From Roseateles sp. XES5 (GTDB lineage: Bacteria; Pseudomonadota; Alphaproteobacteria; Rhizobiales; Rhizobiaceae): a stretch of 64,000 nt of DNA. The DNA lies in NCBI RefSeq assembly GCF_020535545.1, contig NZ_CP084753.1, forward strand, positions 744,001 to 808,000, written 5' to 3'. Positions 33,851-43,466 of the stretch are shown in pieces. The notes beneath the pieces were generated by a model that saw only the letters and a list, made by a program, of their open reading frames with translations, did no database searches and was not told the origin of the DNA. Within the stretch, counting starts at the first letter, position 1. Every line of letters starts with the position of its first letter. Made by a program: the position numbers and the translations under genes.

Positions 33851-34582
33851 GCGGAGATAGCGCATGCTCAAGGCCGCGAGCGGTGCGGCAAGGGCGCAGA
33901 ACGTGCCGCCGCCGAGGTTTTCATAACCGAGAACACCAAGCACGCCGCCCAGGGCGAAAGCGGCGATGGTCGCAAGATGAAGTTTCAGGCGCCGGAGGGT
34001 CGCCGGCCTTTCGCCACCGGTATTGCTGCCGAGAAGCATGGCGAACCCGACCCCGATATCCGTCGCTATGCCCGAAACATGGGTGGTTCTCACGCGGCTT
34101 CCCGATATCCGGGTCGATGCCGCATTCTGTATGCCCATCGTCAGGCTCAGGATCCCCACCATCAGGATGCCGTTCGGCGGCTTGGTGCTGACGGCAACGA
34201 TGAGGCCGACCAGCAGCAGCAGACCGGCCTCCACCGCCAATGTCAGCGCATAGATGTTGTTGCGCCTCTGCCGCTTGCCGATGTCGATCAGCAGGGACGC
34301 AAGGAAGGCACCGAGAATGAACATCACCACGACCGACAGGAAACCCAGCGCCATGTCGAGCCGGGAAATCGACAGCAGTTCCGACGCCATCGAAACATTG
34401 CCGGTCATGTTCGCGGAGAAATACTGGAAGGCCATGTAGCCGGCGCTGTTCACGCCGCCGGCGACGAAGGCCAGGATGGAAGCCAGCATCAGGTCTACGG
34501 CCGGGGTTCTCGTATCGCCTTCATGAATCAGCATTGCGAATATGGGGGGCCGCTTGGCCAAAGGAGGGCGCAGAATCGTCAT
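33848..34582 (-). CDS. DUF1275 (YoaK-like) membrane protein
   Basis: 244 residues with six membrane helices. The family motif 'AFVAGGVNSAGYMAFQYFSANMTGNVSMASELL' occurs early and 'GILSLTMGIQNAASTRISGSRVRTTHVSGIATDIG' in the middle; both are diagnostic of DUF1275. The function is unknown, possibly a transporter. The start is uncertain: ATG 34582 and ATG 34534 are both in frame with weak ribosome sites, and the frame remains open to a GTG at 34720. The stop codon comes from the adjacent repeat. Confidence 0.78.
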   Translation of the reverse strand: MTILRPPLAKRPPIFAMLIHEGDTRTPAVDLMLASILAFVAGGVNSAGYMAFQYFSANMTGNVSMASELLSISRLDMALGFLSVVVMFILGAFLASLLIDIGKRQRRNNIYALTLAVEAGLLLLVGLIVAVSTKPPNGILMVGILSLTMGIQNAASTRISGSRVRTTHVSGIATDIGVGFAMLLGSNTGGERPATLRRLKLHLATIAAFALGGVLGVLGYENLGGGTFCALAAPLAALSMRYLR

Positions 34583-35048
34583 CGGTGCTGCGAATGACAC
34601 TTCATAGCCCGCGGAAGCCGGTCGCGTAAATTGACAGCAGCTGATTTGGAACCGGGGAATTCTCCCAAATTTCAAAATATGTCTAGACATAATAAATATT
34701 ATGACTATACATAATAGCACGTCGGCTGGGAGGACGCGTCATATGGAGGCATTCCGCATCACTGCGTCCGCAACCGGGATCCGGACATCCGGCACCCGGG
34801 CAAACGCCGTCCGGCCGGCCGCAGCGTCGGGACGACGCGATGGAAAGCATCGATACCGGCATCCCACAGGCACCCGCTCCCGATCGTTCTTGCCTGCCGA
34901 CCGCGAATGCAGCAGCCTCTGACAGTGTGAAATCGCAGTAAAACCCGTGGGATTCGACGGTGTTGAAGGCGCAGATCCGGCCTTAGAGTTGTTTCGGCCG
35001 GCAGCACCGCGCTTGCGCCGAAGCTTGAAGCAGGGGGGAACAACGACA
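34583..35048. other. Divergent intergenic region with two A/T-rich palindromes
   Basis: 466 bases without a convincing gene. The left part is strongly A/T-rich and holds the perfect palindrome TATGTCTAGACATA (34678-34691) and the dyad TATTATG-ACTATA-CATAATA (34697-34716). The first resembles GntR/FadR operators. The right part is GC-rich and could be a long 5' leader of the decarboxylase gene; an open frame there (34701-34922) has no family resemblance. Confidence 0.5.
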
Positions 35049-37829
35049 ATGGACGCAATGATGACCGACGTCACGGAAATATCGATCGACAGCTGCCGCA
35101 GCATCTGGGAGATGCGCTCCGACAGCTGGATATTGCTGGTCGACGATCTCGGCCGGCTCTCGGCCATCGCCCATGATCATCCCGACTTCGCCGTAACGCT
35201 CAAGCGGGTGACGCGCACGATCAAGGCGCTTTCCCCCATCGAGACCTACTGGGCCTTTCCCGGCGAGCGGGTCTTTTCGGAACTGAAGGGAATGGTCGAG
35301 CGGCGCGAGCTGGTCCGCGCCCATCTCGTTGCGCGGCGCATCCACCGCATGCTGGCCGGTCAGACCTATCGCCATGAAAGCGTCTCGCTGGAAAACGAGG
35401 CGGACCTGCCCTCGCAGATCGAAACCGACGAGGAGCGGCAGGCCCAGCTTTCCCGTCCGTATTTCGAGGTGCTGATCGTCGACGAGATGTCGCCCTCCGA
35501 GCAGGACGCATTGCGCCGCCGCGTGCAGCGCAAGCGCAGCGCCGATGACGACTTCGTCTTCGACATCGTCATCGTGCCGAGCTTCGAGGACGCGCTCATC
35601 GCGACGCTCGTCAACTTCAATCTCCAGGCCGTGGTCATCCGCTACGGCTTCCCGTTCCGCTCGCAGAACCATCATCTGACGGCGCTGCGCCGCCTGCTCG
35701 ACGGTCTGGACGCCGGCATCGAGGCGCTGCCCGAATCCGAGCGCGGCCCGCTGCTCGGCCGGCAGATCGCGCAGCTTCGCCCCGAGCTCGACCTCTACCT
35801 CGTCACCGACGTCAATGTGGAGGACATCGCCGCGCGCATGGGCGAAACCTTCCGGCGCGTCTTCTTCCGCGAGGAGGACCACGCCGAACTCTACCGCTCG
35901 ATCATGCGCGGTGTCGCCGTGCGCCACCGCACGCCGTTCTTCAACGCATTGCGCGACTATGCCAAGCAGCCGACGGGCGTCTTCCACGCCTTGCCGCTTG
36001 CCCGCGGCAAGTCCATCCAGAATTCGAACTGGATCGGCGACCTCGCCCAGTTCTACGGCATGAACCTCTTCATGGCCGAGACATCAGCCACGTCGGGCGG
36101 CCTCGATTCCCTGCTCGACCCCGTCGGCCCCCTGAAGCTCGCGCAGGAATACGCCGCGCGCGCCTTCGGCGCCAAGCGCACCTTCTTCGCCACCAACGGC
36201 ACGTCGACGGCCAACAAGGTCGTCGTGCAGGCGCTGGTGCGGCCCGGCGACGTCGTGCTGGTCGACCGCAACTGTCACAAGTCGCATCACTACGGGCTGG
36301 TGCTGGCCGGGGCGCAGGTCGGCTATCTCGATTCCTATCCGCTCAACGACTATTCGATGTACGGCGCCGTGCCCCTGCGGCAACTGAAACAGACGCTGCT
36401 CGCCTACAAGCATGCGGGCATGCTCGATCGCGTGCGGCTGCTGCTGCTCACCAACTGCACCTTCGACGGCATCGTCTATGACGTCGAGCGTGTGATGATG
36501 GAGTGCCTGGCGATTGCCCCGCACCTCGTCTTCCTGTGGGACGAAGCCTGGTTCGCCTTCGCCTATTGCCACCCGATCTACCGCCAGCGCACCGCCATGG
36601 GCAGCGCCGCCAAGATCTCGGCAATGCTGCAGGACCCCGACTATGCCGAGCGTTACGAGGCCTTCCGCGCCGAATTCGACGAGGAAGCCTGGGACGACGA
36701 CGAGAGGGTGCTGAACACGCGGCTTCTGCCGGACCCCGCGAAGGCGCGGGTGCGCGTCTATGCGACCCATTCGACGCACAAGACGCTGACGGCGCTGCGG
36801 CAGGGCTCGATGATCCACATCTGGGACCAGGACTTCAAGGACAAGACCGAGGAGGCTTTCCACGAAGCCTACATGACGCACACCTCGACCTCGCCGAACT
36901 ACCAGATCCTCGCCTCGCTGGACGTCGGCCGCCGGCAGGTGGAACTGGAGGGCTACGAGCTCGTCCAGCGCCAGCTCGAACTCGCCATGAGCCTGCGCGA
37001 GCAGGTGTTCCGCCATCCGCTGCTCAAGAAGTACTTCCGCTTCCTCGGCGTCGGCGATCTCGTCCCGCCGGAATACCGTGAATCGAAGGCTGAATCCTAT
37101 TTCGACGAGAAGACCGGCTGGAGCAATTTCGAAACCGCCTGGCGGACGGACGAATTCGCGCTCGACCCGACGCGTGCCACGCTGGAAATCGGCGCGACGG
37201 GCCTCGACGGCGATACGTTCAAGAACAAGCACCTGATGGATAAATACAATATCCAGATCAACAAGACCTCGCGCAACACCGTGCTGTTCATGACGAATAT
37301 CGGCAGCACGCGCTCCGGCGTCGCCCATCTCATCGAGGTGCTGGTGAAGATCGCGCGCGACATCGACGAACGGGTGAAGGATCTGTCGATGGTCGAGCGG
37401 CGCATCCATGACAAGCGGGTGCGCTCCCTGACGCTCGAACAGCCGCCGCTGCCCGACTTCTCCGCGTTCCATCCGGCCTTCTGCCAGACGGCGCCGACGA
37501 GCAACATGGCGACCCGCGACGGCGACATGCGCACCGCCTTCTTCATGTCCTATGACGATACGAGCTGCGAATATATCGGCCTCACCGAAGCCGAGCGGGC
37601 GATTGCGGGCGGGCGCGAACTTGTCTCGGCGCTGTTCGTGATCCCCTACCCGCCCGGGTTCCCCATCCTCGTCCCCGGCCAGATCATCAGCGCCGCGATC
37701 CTCGAATATCTGCACGCGCTCGATGTGCGGGAAATCCATGGCTTCCGGCCCGAGCTCGGCTTCCGGGTGTTCACGGAGAAAGCCCTGGAGTCCTATCGCG
37801 GCGCGCAGGACCGACAGGCAACGACATAG
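35049..37829 (+). CDS. Orn/Lys/Arg-family PLP decarboxylase, long form
   Basis: 926 residues of the fold-type I ornithine/lysine/arginine decarboxylase family. The PLP Lys is K578 in 'THSTHKTLTALRQGSMIHI'; the cofactor pocket also shows 'TSATSGGLDSLLDPVGPLK', 'FATNGTSTANKV' and 'FLWDEAWFAFAY'. An N-terminal receiver-like (wing) domain includes 'YFEVLIVDEM' and 'FVFDIVIVPSFEDALIATLVNFNLQAVVIRYG'. It is markedly longer than E. coli family members (about 710-755), mainly through extra N-terminal sequence. The family removes CO2 from a basic amino acid to make agmatine, putrescine or cadaverine; which one is not clear. The arginase/cyclodeaminase genes nearby point to arginine or ornithine. Confidence 0.9.
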   Translation: MDAMMTDVTEISIDSCRSIWEMRSDSWILLVDDLGRLSAIAHDHPDFAVTLKRVTRTIKALSPIETYWAFPGERVFSELKGMVERRELVRAHLVARRIHRMLAGQTYRHESVSLENEADLPSQIETDEERQAQLSRPYFEVLIVDEMSPSEQDALRRRVQRKRSADDDFVFDIVIVPSFEDALIATLVNFNLQAVVIRYGFPFRSQNHHLTALRRLLDGLDAGIEALPESERGPLLGRQIAQLRPELDLYLVTDVNVEDIAARMGETFRRVFFREEDHAELYRSIMRGVAVRHRTPFFNALRDYAKQPTGVFHALPLARGKSIQNSNWIGDLAQFYGMNLFMAETSATSGGLDSLLDPVGPLKLAQEYAARAFGAKRTFFATNGTSTANKVVVQALVRPGDVVLVDRNCHKSHHYGLVLAGAQVGYLDSYPLNDYSMYGAVPLRQLKQTLLAYKHAGMLDRVRLLLLTNCTFDGIVYDVERVMMECLAIAPHLVFLWDEAWFAFAYCHPIYRQRTAMGSAAKISAMLQDPDYAERYEAFRAEFDEEAWDDDERVLNTRLLPDPAKARVRVYATHSTHKTLTALRQGSMIHIWDQDFKDKTEEAFHEAYMTHTSTSPNYQILASLDVGRRQVELEGYELVQRQLELAMSLREQVFRHPLLKKYFRFLGVGDLVPPEYRESKAESYFDEKTGWSNFETAWRTDEFALDPTRATLEIGATGLDGDTFKNKHLMDKYNIQINKTSRNTVLFMTNIGSTRSGVAHLIEVLVKIARDIDERVKDLSMVERRIHDKRVRSLTLEQPPLPDFSAFHPAFCQTAPTSNMATRDGDMRTAFFMSYDDTSCEYIGLTEAERAIAGGRELVSALFVIPYPPGFPILVPGQIISAAILEYLHALDVREIHGFRPELGFRVFTEKALESYRGAQDRQATT

Positions 37830-37870
37830 GGATGTCTATGTGAGACAAATACCAGTGAGGAACCGATGTT

Positions 37871-37881
37871 CCATATACAAC
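37871..37881. promoter_or_regulatory. CCATATACAAC motif at the 3' edge of the HutC-type gene
   Basis: The 11-mer CCATATACAAC occurs here and again at 38716-38726, flanking the HutC-type regulator gene. HutC-like proteins use TGTATA-type half-sites, and the reverse complement GTTGTATATGG contains one. It may be an operator; this copy sits at the end of the gene, where a role is less obvious. Confidence 0.35.
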
Positions 37882-38669
37882 TAGGCGACTGGTATGGTCC
37901 CACTGCGGCTTTCCAGCCGGTAGCGCTGGCCCGGATAGATGATCCGTGCCGTCGAGACGATTCCGCGATCCGACCAGGTGCGGCGCCGGATCATCAGGCA
38001 CGGCTCGGTCTTCAGGATCATCAGCAGCTTGCATTCCCAGGGCTGCGGGATGGTGGCTTCGACGACATGCTCGGAGCCGCTCAGGGGCGCGATGGCCGAG
38101 AGATAGGCATTGGGTGTGATGACGGAAAAATCCTGACCGAGATAATCGGGCGCGATACCGGGATGGACGTATCGATCCTCGATCTGGACCGGCACGCCCT
38201 CCTCGCTGTGGACGATGAGCGAATGGAAGACGGGCGCGCCGATCTCGAGGCCGAGCGCATCCGCAACATCCGGCGGCGCCGAGGCTTTTGCCAGCGCAAC
38301 CACCTTGGCTTCGTGGACATGGCCGCGCTCGGCGATCTCCTCGGCGATGTTGCGAACCTCGAACAGGGCGGACACGCCCTTGCGTTCGGCGACGAAGGAA
38401 CCGACCCCCTGGATGCGAACGAGTTCGCCCTCGTTCGCCAGTTCCCGCAGGGCGCGGTTGGCGGTCATCTTGCTGACGCCGAGCTCCATCACCAGCTCGT
38501 TTTCCGAGGGGACGCGGTATTTCGGCGGCCACTCGCCGCTGTGGATCCGGTCGAGAATGATCTGCTTGACGCCGGCGTAAAGGGGGTCGCGTCGTTCGCC
38601 GCCAGCTCTTTGCGCATTTCGCCGCCACGCTTCATCGTCACAATCCTCAGCACCACGATCAATCGTCAA
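37881..38669 (-). CDS. HutC-family (GntR superfamily) regulator
   Basis: 262 residues. The GntR winged helix starts at 'PLYAGVKQIILDRIHSGEWPPKYRVPSENELVMELGVSKMTANRALRELANEGELVRIQGVGSFVA', followed by the UTRA ligand domain ending 'ATIPQPWECKLLMILKTEPCLMIRRRTWSDRGIVSTARIIYPGQRYRLESR', the HutC subgroup pattern. The start is problematic: the frame has no ATG or GTG near, only a TTG at 38667-38669 behind AAGGAAG. An ATG in another frame (38635) with a good ribosome site would join if one base were added in the G5 run at 38582-38586. It is divergent from the ABC transporter it probably controls. Confidence 0.82.
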   Translation of the reverse strand: MTIDRGAEDCDDEAWRRNAQRAGGERRDPLYAGVKQIILDRIHSGEWPPKYRVPSENELVMELGVSKMTANRALRELANEGELVRIQGVGSFVAERKGVSALFEVRNIAEEIAERGHVHEAKVVALAKASAPPDVADALGLEIGAPVFHSLIVHSEEGVPVQIEDRYVHPGIAPDYLGQDFSVITPNAYLSAIAPLSGSEHVVEATIPQPWECKLLMILKTEPCLMIRRRTWSDRGIVSTARIIYPGQRYRLESRSGTIPVA

Positions 38670-38708
38670 AAACCTAAACTTCCTTCTTGCATAACACAAA
38701 TTTTTTCT

Positions 38709-38726
38709 TATGGTACCATATACAAC
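38709..38726. promoter_or_regulatory. Candidate HutC operator before the amino-acid ABC transporter
   Basis: The perfect 12-bp palindrome TATGGTACCATA (38709-38720) overlaps the motif CCATATACAAC (38716-38726) in the 139 bases between the HutC-type gene and the binding protein gene. It is a good candidate for the regulator's binding site. Confidence 0.5.
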
Positions 38727-38808
38727 TTCCCCGGAGCGCAAGCGATGGCGGCAAGCCGGCGAAAGATCGGCAGGCAATGACGACCAACAACCTGAGAGGA
38801 GCAATCAC

Positions 38809-39651
38809 ATGAAACTGCGGAATGTCATTCTTGCAGGCGCGGCCGCTCTGGCCACGCTTACGGCGCCGGCCCTTGCCAAGGACTGGAAGACGGCGACGAT
38901 CACGCTCGAAGGCGCCTATGCGCCGTGGAACCTCACCAATGCCGACGGCACGCTCGGCGGTTTCGAGCCCGAACTGGCGAAGGTGCTCTGCGAGCGCGCG
39001 AAGATCGAATGCACGCTGGTCGCCTCCGACTGGGACGGCATGATCCCGGCGCTGAATGCCGGCAAGTTCGACGTGATCATGGACGCGCTGTCGATCACCG
39101 AAGAGCGCAAGCAGATCATCGACTTCACCATTCCCTATGCCGCCACCCCGGCAGCCTTCGCGACGGCGGCCGACAGCCCGCTCGCCAACGCGACCGGAAC
39201 GGGTGCGATCGTCAAGATGACGCCCGGCCAGACCGGCGTGAAGGAAGTCGACGCCCTGAAGGAAGCCTTCGCCGGCAAGACGATCGGCATCCAGGCGGCG
39301 ACCGTCTATGCCAAGTTCATCTACGACAATTTCGGCGCGACCTCTGAAATCCGCGAATACAAGACCGGCGCCGAGCGCGATCTGGACCTCCAAAACGGCC
39401 GCATCGACCTCGGCTTCGACGACGCCGTCTACTTCGGCAATGCTTTTGCCGCAGCGAACGGCGCGCTTGCCTTCACCGGCCCGGAAATCGTCGGCCCGAT
39501 CTGGGGCGAAGGCGAAGGCCTCGGCATCCGCAAGGCGGATACGGATCTGCGCGACAAGTTCAACGAGGCCATCAAGTCGGCGCTGGCCGACGGCACCGTG
39601 AAAGACCTGTCGATGAAGTGGTTCAAGGTGGACGTCAGCCCGCAGGAATAA
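38809..39651 (+). CDS. Polar amino-acid ABC transporter substrate-binding protein
   Basis: 280 residues with a signal peptide (1-23, 'LAGAAALATLTAPALA'). The mature part is a family-3 binding protein: 'TLEGAYAPWNLTNADGTLGGFEPELAKVLCERAKIECTLV' and 'DFTIPYAATPAAFAT', close to HisJ/ArgT/LAO proteins; the aromatic and Arg contacts for the alpha-amino acid are suggested by this pattern. The ATG at 38809 follows GAGAGGAG. It leads an operon with two permeases and an ATPase, then the ammonia-lyase homologue, so its ligand is probably the substrate of those enzymes. Confidence 0.9.
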   Translation: MKLRNVILAGAAALATLTAPALAKDWKTATITLEGAYAPWNLTNADGTLGGFEPELAKVLCERAKIECTLVASDWDGMIPALNAGKFDVIMDALSITEERKQIIDFTIPYAATPAAFATAADSPLANATGTGAIVKMTPGQTGVKEVDALKEAFAGKTIGIQAATVYAKFIYDNFGATSEIREYKTGAERDLDLQNGRIDLGFDDAVYFGNAFAAANGALAFTGPEIVGPIWGEGEGLGIRKADTDLRDKFNEAIKSALADGTVKDLSMKWFKVDVSPQE

Positions 39652-39674
39652 GGCGGGATACGTCGTCGCGATTT

Positions 39675-39701
39675 GGGTTTCCGGCAGATCGCCGGAGACC
39701 C
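39675..39701 (+). other. Intercistronic hairpin after the binding-protein gene
   Basis: GGGTTTCCGGC-AGATC-GCCGGAGACCC forms a 9-bp stem (GGGT and CCGGC arms around a 2-base mismatch) between the binding protein and permease genes, without a U-tract. Confidence 0.5.
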
Positions 39702-39743
39702 GGAACGCATTTGTCTTGATGCCGCAATCGACGGGACACGGAC

Positions 39744-40469
39744 ATGACAACCTTGGGACTCCTGGGCTTCGGCCAGAATGGGTGGGGCGCGCTGCTTCTG
39801 GTCGCCACGCTGATGACGCTCGCGGTGACGGCGACGGCGCTTTTCATCGGGGCCGTGCTCGGCACCCTGGTGGCGATCGCCAAACTGTCGGGCAACCTGC
39901 TGCTGGTCAGCCTCGGCAATATCTACACGACCGTGTTTCGCGGCGTGCCGGAACTCCTCATCATCTATCTCATCTATTTCGGCGGTTCGTCGGCTGTCAC
40001 GGCGGTCGGCCAGTGGATGGGCTATGAAGGGTTCCTCGGATTGCCATCCTTCGCCGCAGGCGCGCTCGCCGTCGGCATCATCTCCGGCTCCTATCAGGCC
40101 GAAGTCTATCGCGGCGCCTATCTCGCCATCGCCAAGGGCGAACTCGAGGCAGCCTCGGCGATCGGCATGAACCGCATGCTGCGCCTGCGCCGTGTCGTCA
40201 TGCCCCAGGTCCTGCGCTTCGCCATACCCGGCCTCGGCAATGTCTGGCAGCTGACGCTCAAGGATTCGGCGCTGATCTCGGTCACCGGCCTTGCCGAACT
40301 GATGCGCACCAGCCAGGTGGCCGCTGGCTCGACCCGGCAATATTTCCTCTTCTACATCGTCGGCGGCATTCTCTACCTCGTGCTGACCAGCCTTTCGGAC
40401 CGGGTGTTCAACGGTGCCGAACGGCGCGCGAACCGCAGCATGCCGACCGCAGCCATGGGGCAGGCCTGA
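39744..40469 (+). CDS. Amino-acid ABC transporter permease (HisQ-like)
   Basis: 241 residues with five membrane segments. The HEQRo-type pattern is clear: '[45 protein letters not shown]', with the EAA loop '[35 protein letters not shown]'. It pairs with the next permease. It begins 92 bases after the binding protein gene, across a hairpin, and overlaps the second permease by one base (TGATG). Confidence 0.9.
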   Translation: MTTLGLLGFGQNGWGALLLVATLMTLAVTATALFIGAVLGTLVAIAKLSGNLLLVSLGNIYTTVFRGVPELLIIYLIYFGGSSAVTAVGQWMGYEGFLGLPSFAAGALAVGIISGSYQAEVYRGAYLAIAKGELEAASAIGMNRMLRLRRVVMPQVLRFAIPGLGNVWQLTLKDSALISVTGLAELMRTSQVAAGSTRQYFLFYIVGGILYLVLTSLSDRVFNGAERRANRSMPTAAMGQA

Positions 40470-41176
40470 TGGATATCACCTTCCTCGCCTCCGCCATGGG
40501 TACGCTGCTCGCGGCCGTGCCCACGACGCTTCTGCTGTTCTCGCTCTCGGTGTTCTTCGGTTGCCTTCTGGCGCTGGTGATCGTCACCATGCGCGTCAGC
40601 AGCAACAAGCTGCTGTCCGGCTTCGCCAAGGGCTACATCTTCATCTTCCGCGGCTCGCCGCTGCTGATCCAGATGTTCCTCGTCTTCTACGGGCTCGGCC
40701 AGTTCGGCGTCATTCGCTATTCCTTCCTCTGGCCGTTCCTGCGCGAACCGGTCGTCTGCGCCGTGCTGTCGCTGGCGCTCTGCACGGCGGGTTACTCGGC
40801 GGAAATCTTCCGCAGCGGCATCCGTGCCGTCTCGCCGAAGGAAATCGAGGCGGCCCGTGCCATCGGAATGTCGGGCTTCCTTCTCGTTCGCCGCATCATC
40901 GCACCCATCGCCTTCCGCCACGCCCTTCCGGCCTATTCGACGGAAATCGTGCTGATGATGAAGTCGACCGCGCTCGCCAGCCTCGTCACCGTCTGGGAGG
41001 TCACCGGCGTCGCACAGCGCCTGATCTCGCAGACCTACCGGACGATGGAGGTCTTCCTCTGCGCCGCGCTCATCTATCTCATCCTGAACTTCCTGATCCT
41101 GCAGGCCATGGCGCTGCTGGAACGTTCGCTCTCCAAACATCGCCGCGCGGCTCCGCCGGCGGCAGTCAAAGCCTGA
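40469..41176 (+). CDS. Amino-acid ABC transporter permease (HisM-like)
   Basis: 235 residues, five membrane segments. The motif '[30 protein letters not shown]' and the EAA loop '[36 protein letters not shown]' identify the HisM half of the channel. It starts within the upstream stop codon and is followed after 14 bases by the ATPase gene. Confidence 0.9.
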   Translation: MDITFLASAMGTLLAAVPTTLLLFSLSVFFGCLLALVIVTMRVSSNKLLSGFAKGYIFIFRGSPLLIQMFLVFYGLGQFGVIRYSFLWPFLREPVVCAVLSLALCTAGYSAEIFRSGIRAVSPKEIEAARAIGMSGFLLVRRIIAPIAFRHALPAYSTEIVLMMKSTALASLVTVWEVTGVAQRLISQTYRTMEVFLCAALIYLILNFLILQAMALLERSLSKHRRAAPPAAVKA

Positions 41177-41190
41177 GGGAGGCTCGACCG

Positions 41191-41967
41191 ATGCCTGGTG
41201 TGACCCGCCTTTCCGTCCGCAACATCCGCAAGAGCTTCGGCAACCACGAGGTCCTGCGCGGCATTTCGCTCGATGCGCAGGATGGCGACGTGATTTCGCT
41301 GCTCGGCGCCTCCGGCTCCGGCAAATCGACGTTCCTGCGCTGTATCAACCTTCTGGAGACGGCCACCGACGGCGAGATCTTCGTCGACGGCGAACAGATC
41401 CGCATGGTGCACAAGAACGGGCAAAGCCGCCCCGCAAGCCAGAAGCAGGTGGACCATATCCGCTCCGAACTCGGCATGGTGTTCCAGAGCTTCAATCTCT
41501 GGTCCCACATGACCATCCTGCAGAACGTCATCGAAGGCCCGGTGCACGTGCTGAAGCGCCCCAAGGCCGAATGCATCGCCGAAGCCGAAGCGCTGCTCGA
41601 AAAGGTCGGCATCGCCGACAAGCGCCATGCCTATCCGGCCCATCTGTCGGGCGGCCAGCAGCAGCGCGCGGCCATCGCCCGGGCGCTCGCCATGAAGCCC
41701 AAGGTCATGCTGTTCGACGAGCCGACCTCGGCACTCGACCCCGAACTCGTCGGCGAAGTGCTGCGCGTCATGCGCGCGCTGGCCGAAGAAGGCATGACCA
41801 TGCTGGTCGTCACCCACGAAATGAGCTTCGCGCGCAACGTCTCCAACCGCGTCGTCTTCATGCGCCAGGGCCTGGTCGACAGCAGCGGCGCACCGGACGA
41901 CATGTTCGGCAGCGGCGCGTCGCCGGCCTTCCGGCAGTTCATCGGCCATTTCGGAAACGGCCAATGA
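41191..41967 (+). CDS. Amino-acid ABC transporter ATP-binding protein (HisP-like)
   Basis: 258 residues. All motifs of a working ATPase are present: Walker [11 protein letters not shown]-loop '[23 protein letters not shown]', signature [15 protein letters not shown], Walker [14 protein letters not shown] and switch His in VVTHEMSFA. The 'VLKRPKAE' stretch is typical of HisP/ArgT-type ATPases. Its stop overlaps the ammonia-lyase homologue start by four bases, linking uptake to catabolism. Confidence 0.93.
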   Translation: MPGVTRLSVRNIRKSFGNHEVLRGISLDAQDGDVISLLGASGSGKSTFLRCINLLETATDGEIFVDGEQIRMVHKNGQSRPASQKQVDHIRSELGMVFQSFNLWSHMTILQNVIEGPVHVLKRPKAECIAEAEALLEKVGIADKRHAYPAHLSGGQQQRAAIARALAMKPKVMLFDEPTSALDPELVGEVLRVMRALAEEGMTMLVVTHEMSFARNVSNRVVFMRQGLVDSSGAPDDMFGSGASPAFRQFIGHFGNGQ

Positions 41968-43451
41968 GCGTTCTTCTCGACGGCGGACTTTCCTGGCGGG
42001 AAGTCGCGCGGATCGGTGACGGCGAAACGCTCGTCCTTTCCGACCGCGCAACCGCCCGGCTCGCGCGGGCAAGAGACATCGTCGATGCCATCGTGGCGGC
42101 CGGCATTCGCGCCTATGGCGTCAATACGGGCGTCGGCGCGCTTTCCGATACCGTCGTCGACATCGCGTCGCAGAGCCGGCTGTCGCGCAACATCGTGCTG
42201 AGCCATGCCTGCGGCGTCGGCCCGCTGCTGGCGCCGCGCGAGGTTCGCGCGATCATCGCCGCGCAGATCGCAAATTTCTGCCACGGTCATTCGGGCGTGC
42301 GCCCGGCGGTCGTCAACCATCTCGCGGCCTTCCTCGCGCAGGACTGCATTCCCGACGTTCCCGCGAAAGGCTCGGCGGGCTACCTCACCCACAATGCGCA
42401 TACCGCCCTCGTCCTGATCGGCGAAGGCCATGCGCGCGTGCGCGGCGAGCACAGGACCGGGCGGGAAGCGCTTGCGGCCATCGGCCTTGCGCCGCTGGTG
42501 CTCGAGGCCAAGGAAGGCCTCAGCCTGGTGAACGGCACGGCCTGCGCCACCGGCCTCACGGCGCTTGCCCTGTCCCGCGCCGAACGCCTGCTCGACTGGG
42601 CCGACGCCATAGCCGCGCTCACGCTCGAAGCCGCCGGATGCCAGATGGCGGCCTTTGACGAAGCCGTCCTTGCGCTTCGCCCTTCCGCGGGCATTGCCAA
42701 GGTCGGCGCGAGGCTGCGTACGCGGCTTGCCGGCAGCGGCCTGATCGCGGCGGCCGTCGGCAAGCGGACGCAGGATGCGCTCAGCCTCCGCTCCGTGCCG
42801 CATGCGCATGGCGCGGCCTGGGACGTGTTCGATCAGAGCGGTGCCGTCGTCGACCGCGAGCTTGCCTCGGTCACCGACAATCCCGCCGTCTCCGGCACAC
42901 CGGATAATCCGGTCGTCTCCTCGCAGGCTCACGCCGTCGCCCCTGCCCTCGGCCAGGCGGCCGACAGTCTGGCGATTGCAATCGCGCAGATCGCGGCGAT
43001 GAGCGAGCGGCGCATGGACCGCCTGGTCAATCCGCTGGTCAGCGGCCTGCCACCGTTCCTCGCCAGCGATGCCGGCAGCCATTCGGGCTTCATGATCGCG
43101 CAATACACTGCAACGGCGCTCAGCAATGACAACCGGCGCCTCGCCGCCCCGGCCGCCACCGATGGCGGCATCACCTCCGGCCTGCAGGAGGATTTCCTCG
43201 CGCATCCGACGGCCGCGGCAAACAAGCTGCTGGCGATCCTCGACAATGCGGAGCATATCCTGGCGATCGAATTGATGGCCGCCGCGCAGGCGCATGATTT
43301 CCTCACCGGCAAGGGCAAGCGTGCCGCCGGCACGGAAATCCTGCATTCGATGGCCCGCGCCAGGGTAGCCCACTACGAGGACGACCGGCCGCTCGGCGCC
43401 GATATCGCGGCGCTGAGGGCCTTGATCGCCGGGGAAACGCCGGCCGCATAA
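41964..43451 (+). CDS. hutH: HAL/PAL-family ammonia-lyase homologue lacking the Ala-Ser-Gly MIO motif
   Basis: 495 residues, full length for histidine ammonia-lyase. Conserved positions include the catalytic Tyr loop '[12 protein letters not shown]', '[16 protein letters not shown]', 'SVTDNPAV' and '[17 protein letters not shown]'. However, the place of the autocatalytic Ala-Ser-Gly that forms the MIO cofactor reads KGSAGYLTH (135-143), about three residues shorter, with no Ala-Ser-Gly. Known HAL/PAL enzymes need MIO, so this protein may use other chemistry, another substrate, or be a lyase of a separate clade. Its place between an amino-acid transporter and a flavin oxidase supports an enzymatic role. 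The gene symbol marks the family only. Confidence 0.78.
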   Translation: MSVLLDGGLSWREVARIGDGETLVLSDRATARLARARDIVDAIVAAGIRAYGVNTGVGALSDTVVDIASQSRLSRNIVLSHACGVGPLLAPREVRAIIAAQIANFCHGHSGVRPAVVNHLAAFLAQDCIPDVPAKGSAGYLTHNAHTALVLIGEGHARVRGEHRTGREALAAIGLAPLVLEAKEGLSLVNGTACATGLTALALSRAERLLDWADAIAALTLEAAGCQMAAFDEAVLALRPSAGIAKVGARLRTRLAGSGLIAAAVGKRTQDALSLRSVPHAHGAAWDVFDQSGAVVDRELASVTDNPAVSGTPDNPVVSSQAHAVAPALGQAADSLAIAIAQIAAMSERRMDRLVNPLVSGLPPFLASDAGSHSGFMIAQYTATALSNDNRRLAAPAATDGGITSGLQEDFLAHPTAAANKLLAILDNAEHILAIELMAAAQAHDFLTGKGKRAAGTEILHSMARARVAHYEDDRPLGADIAALRALIAGETPAA

Positions 43452-43466
43452 CCGGAAAGGCAAACA

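Noticed and set aside
34701..34922. Possible small gene before the decarboxylase
   Set aside because: It overlaps A/T-rich palindromes, has no ribosome site, and its translation is Arg/Thr/Ser-rich without family resemblance.
36084..37739. 551-codon frame antisense to the decarboxylase
   Set aside because: No motif, and it mirrors the codon periodicity of the decarboxylase.
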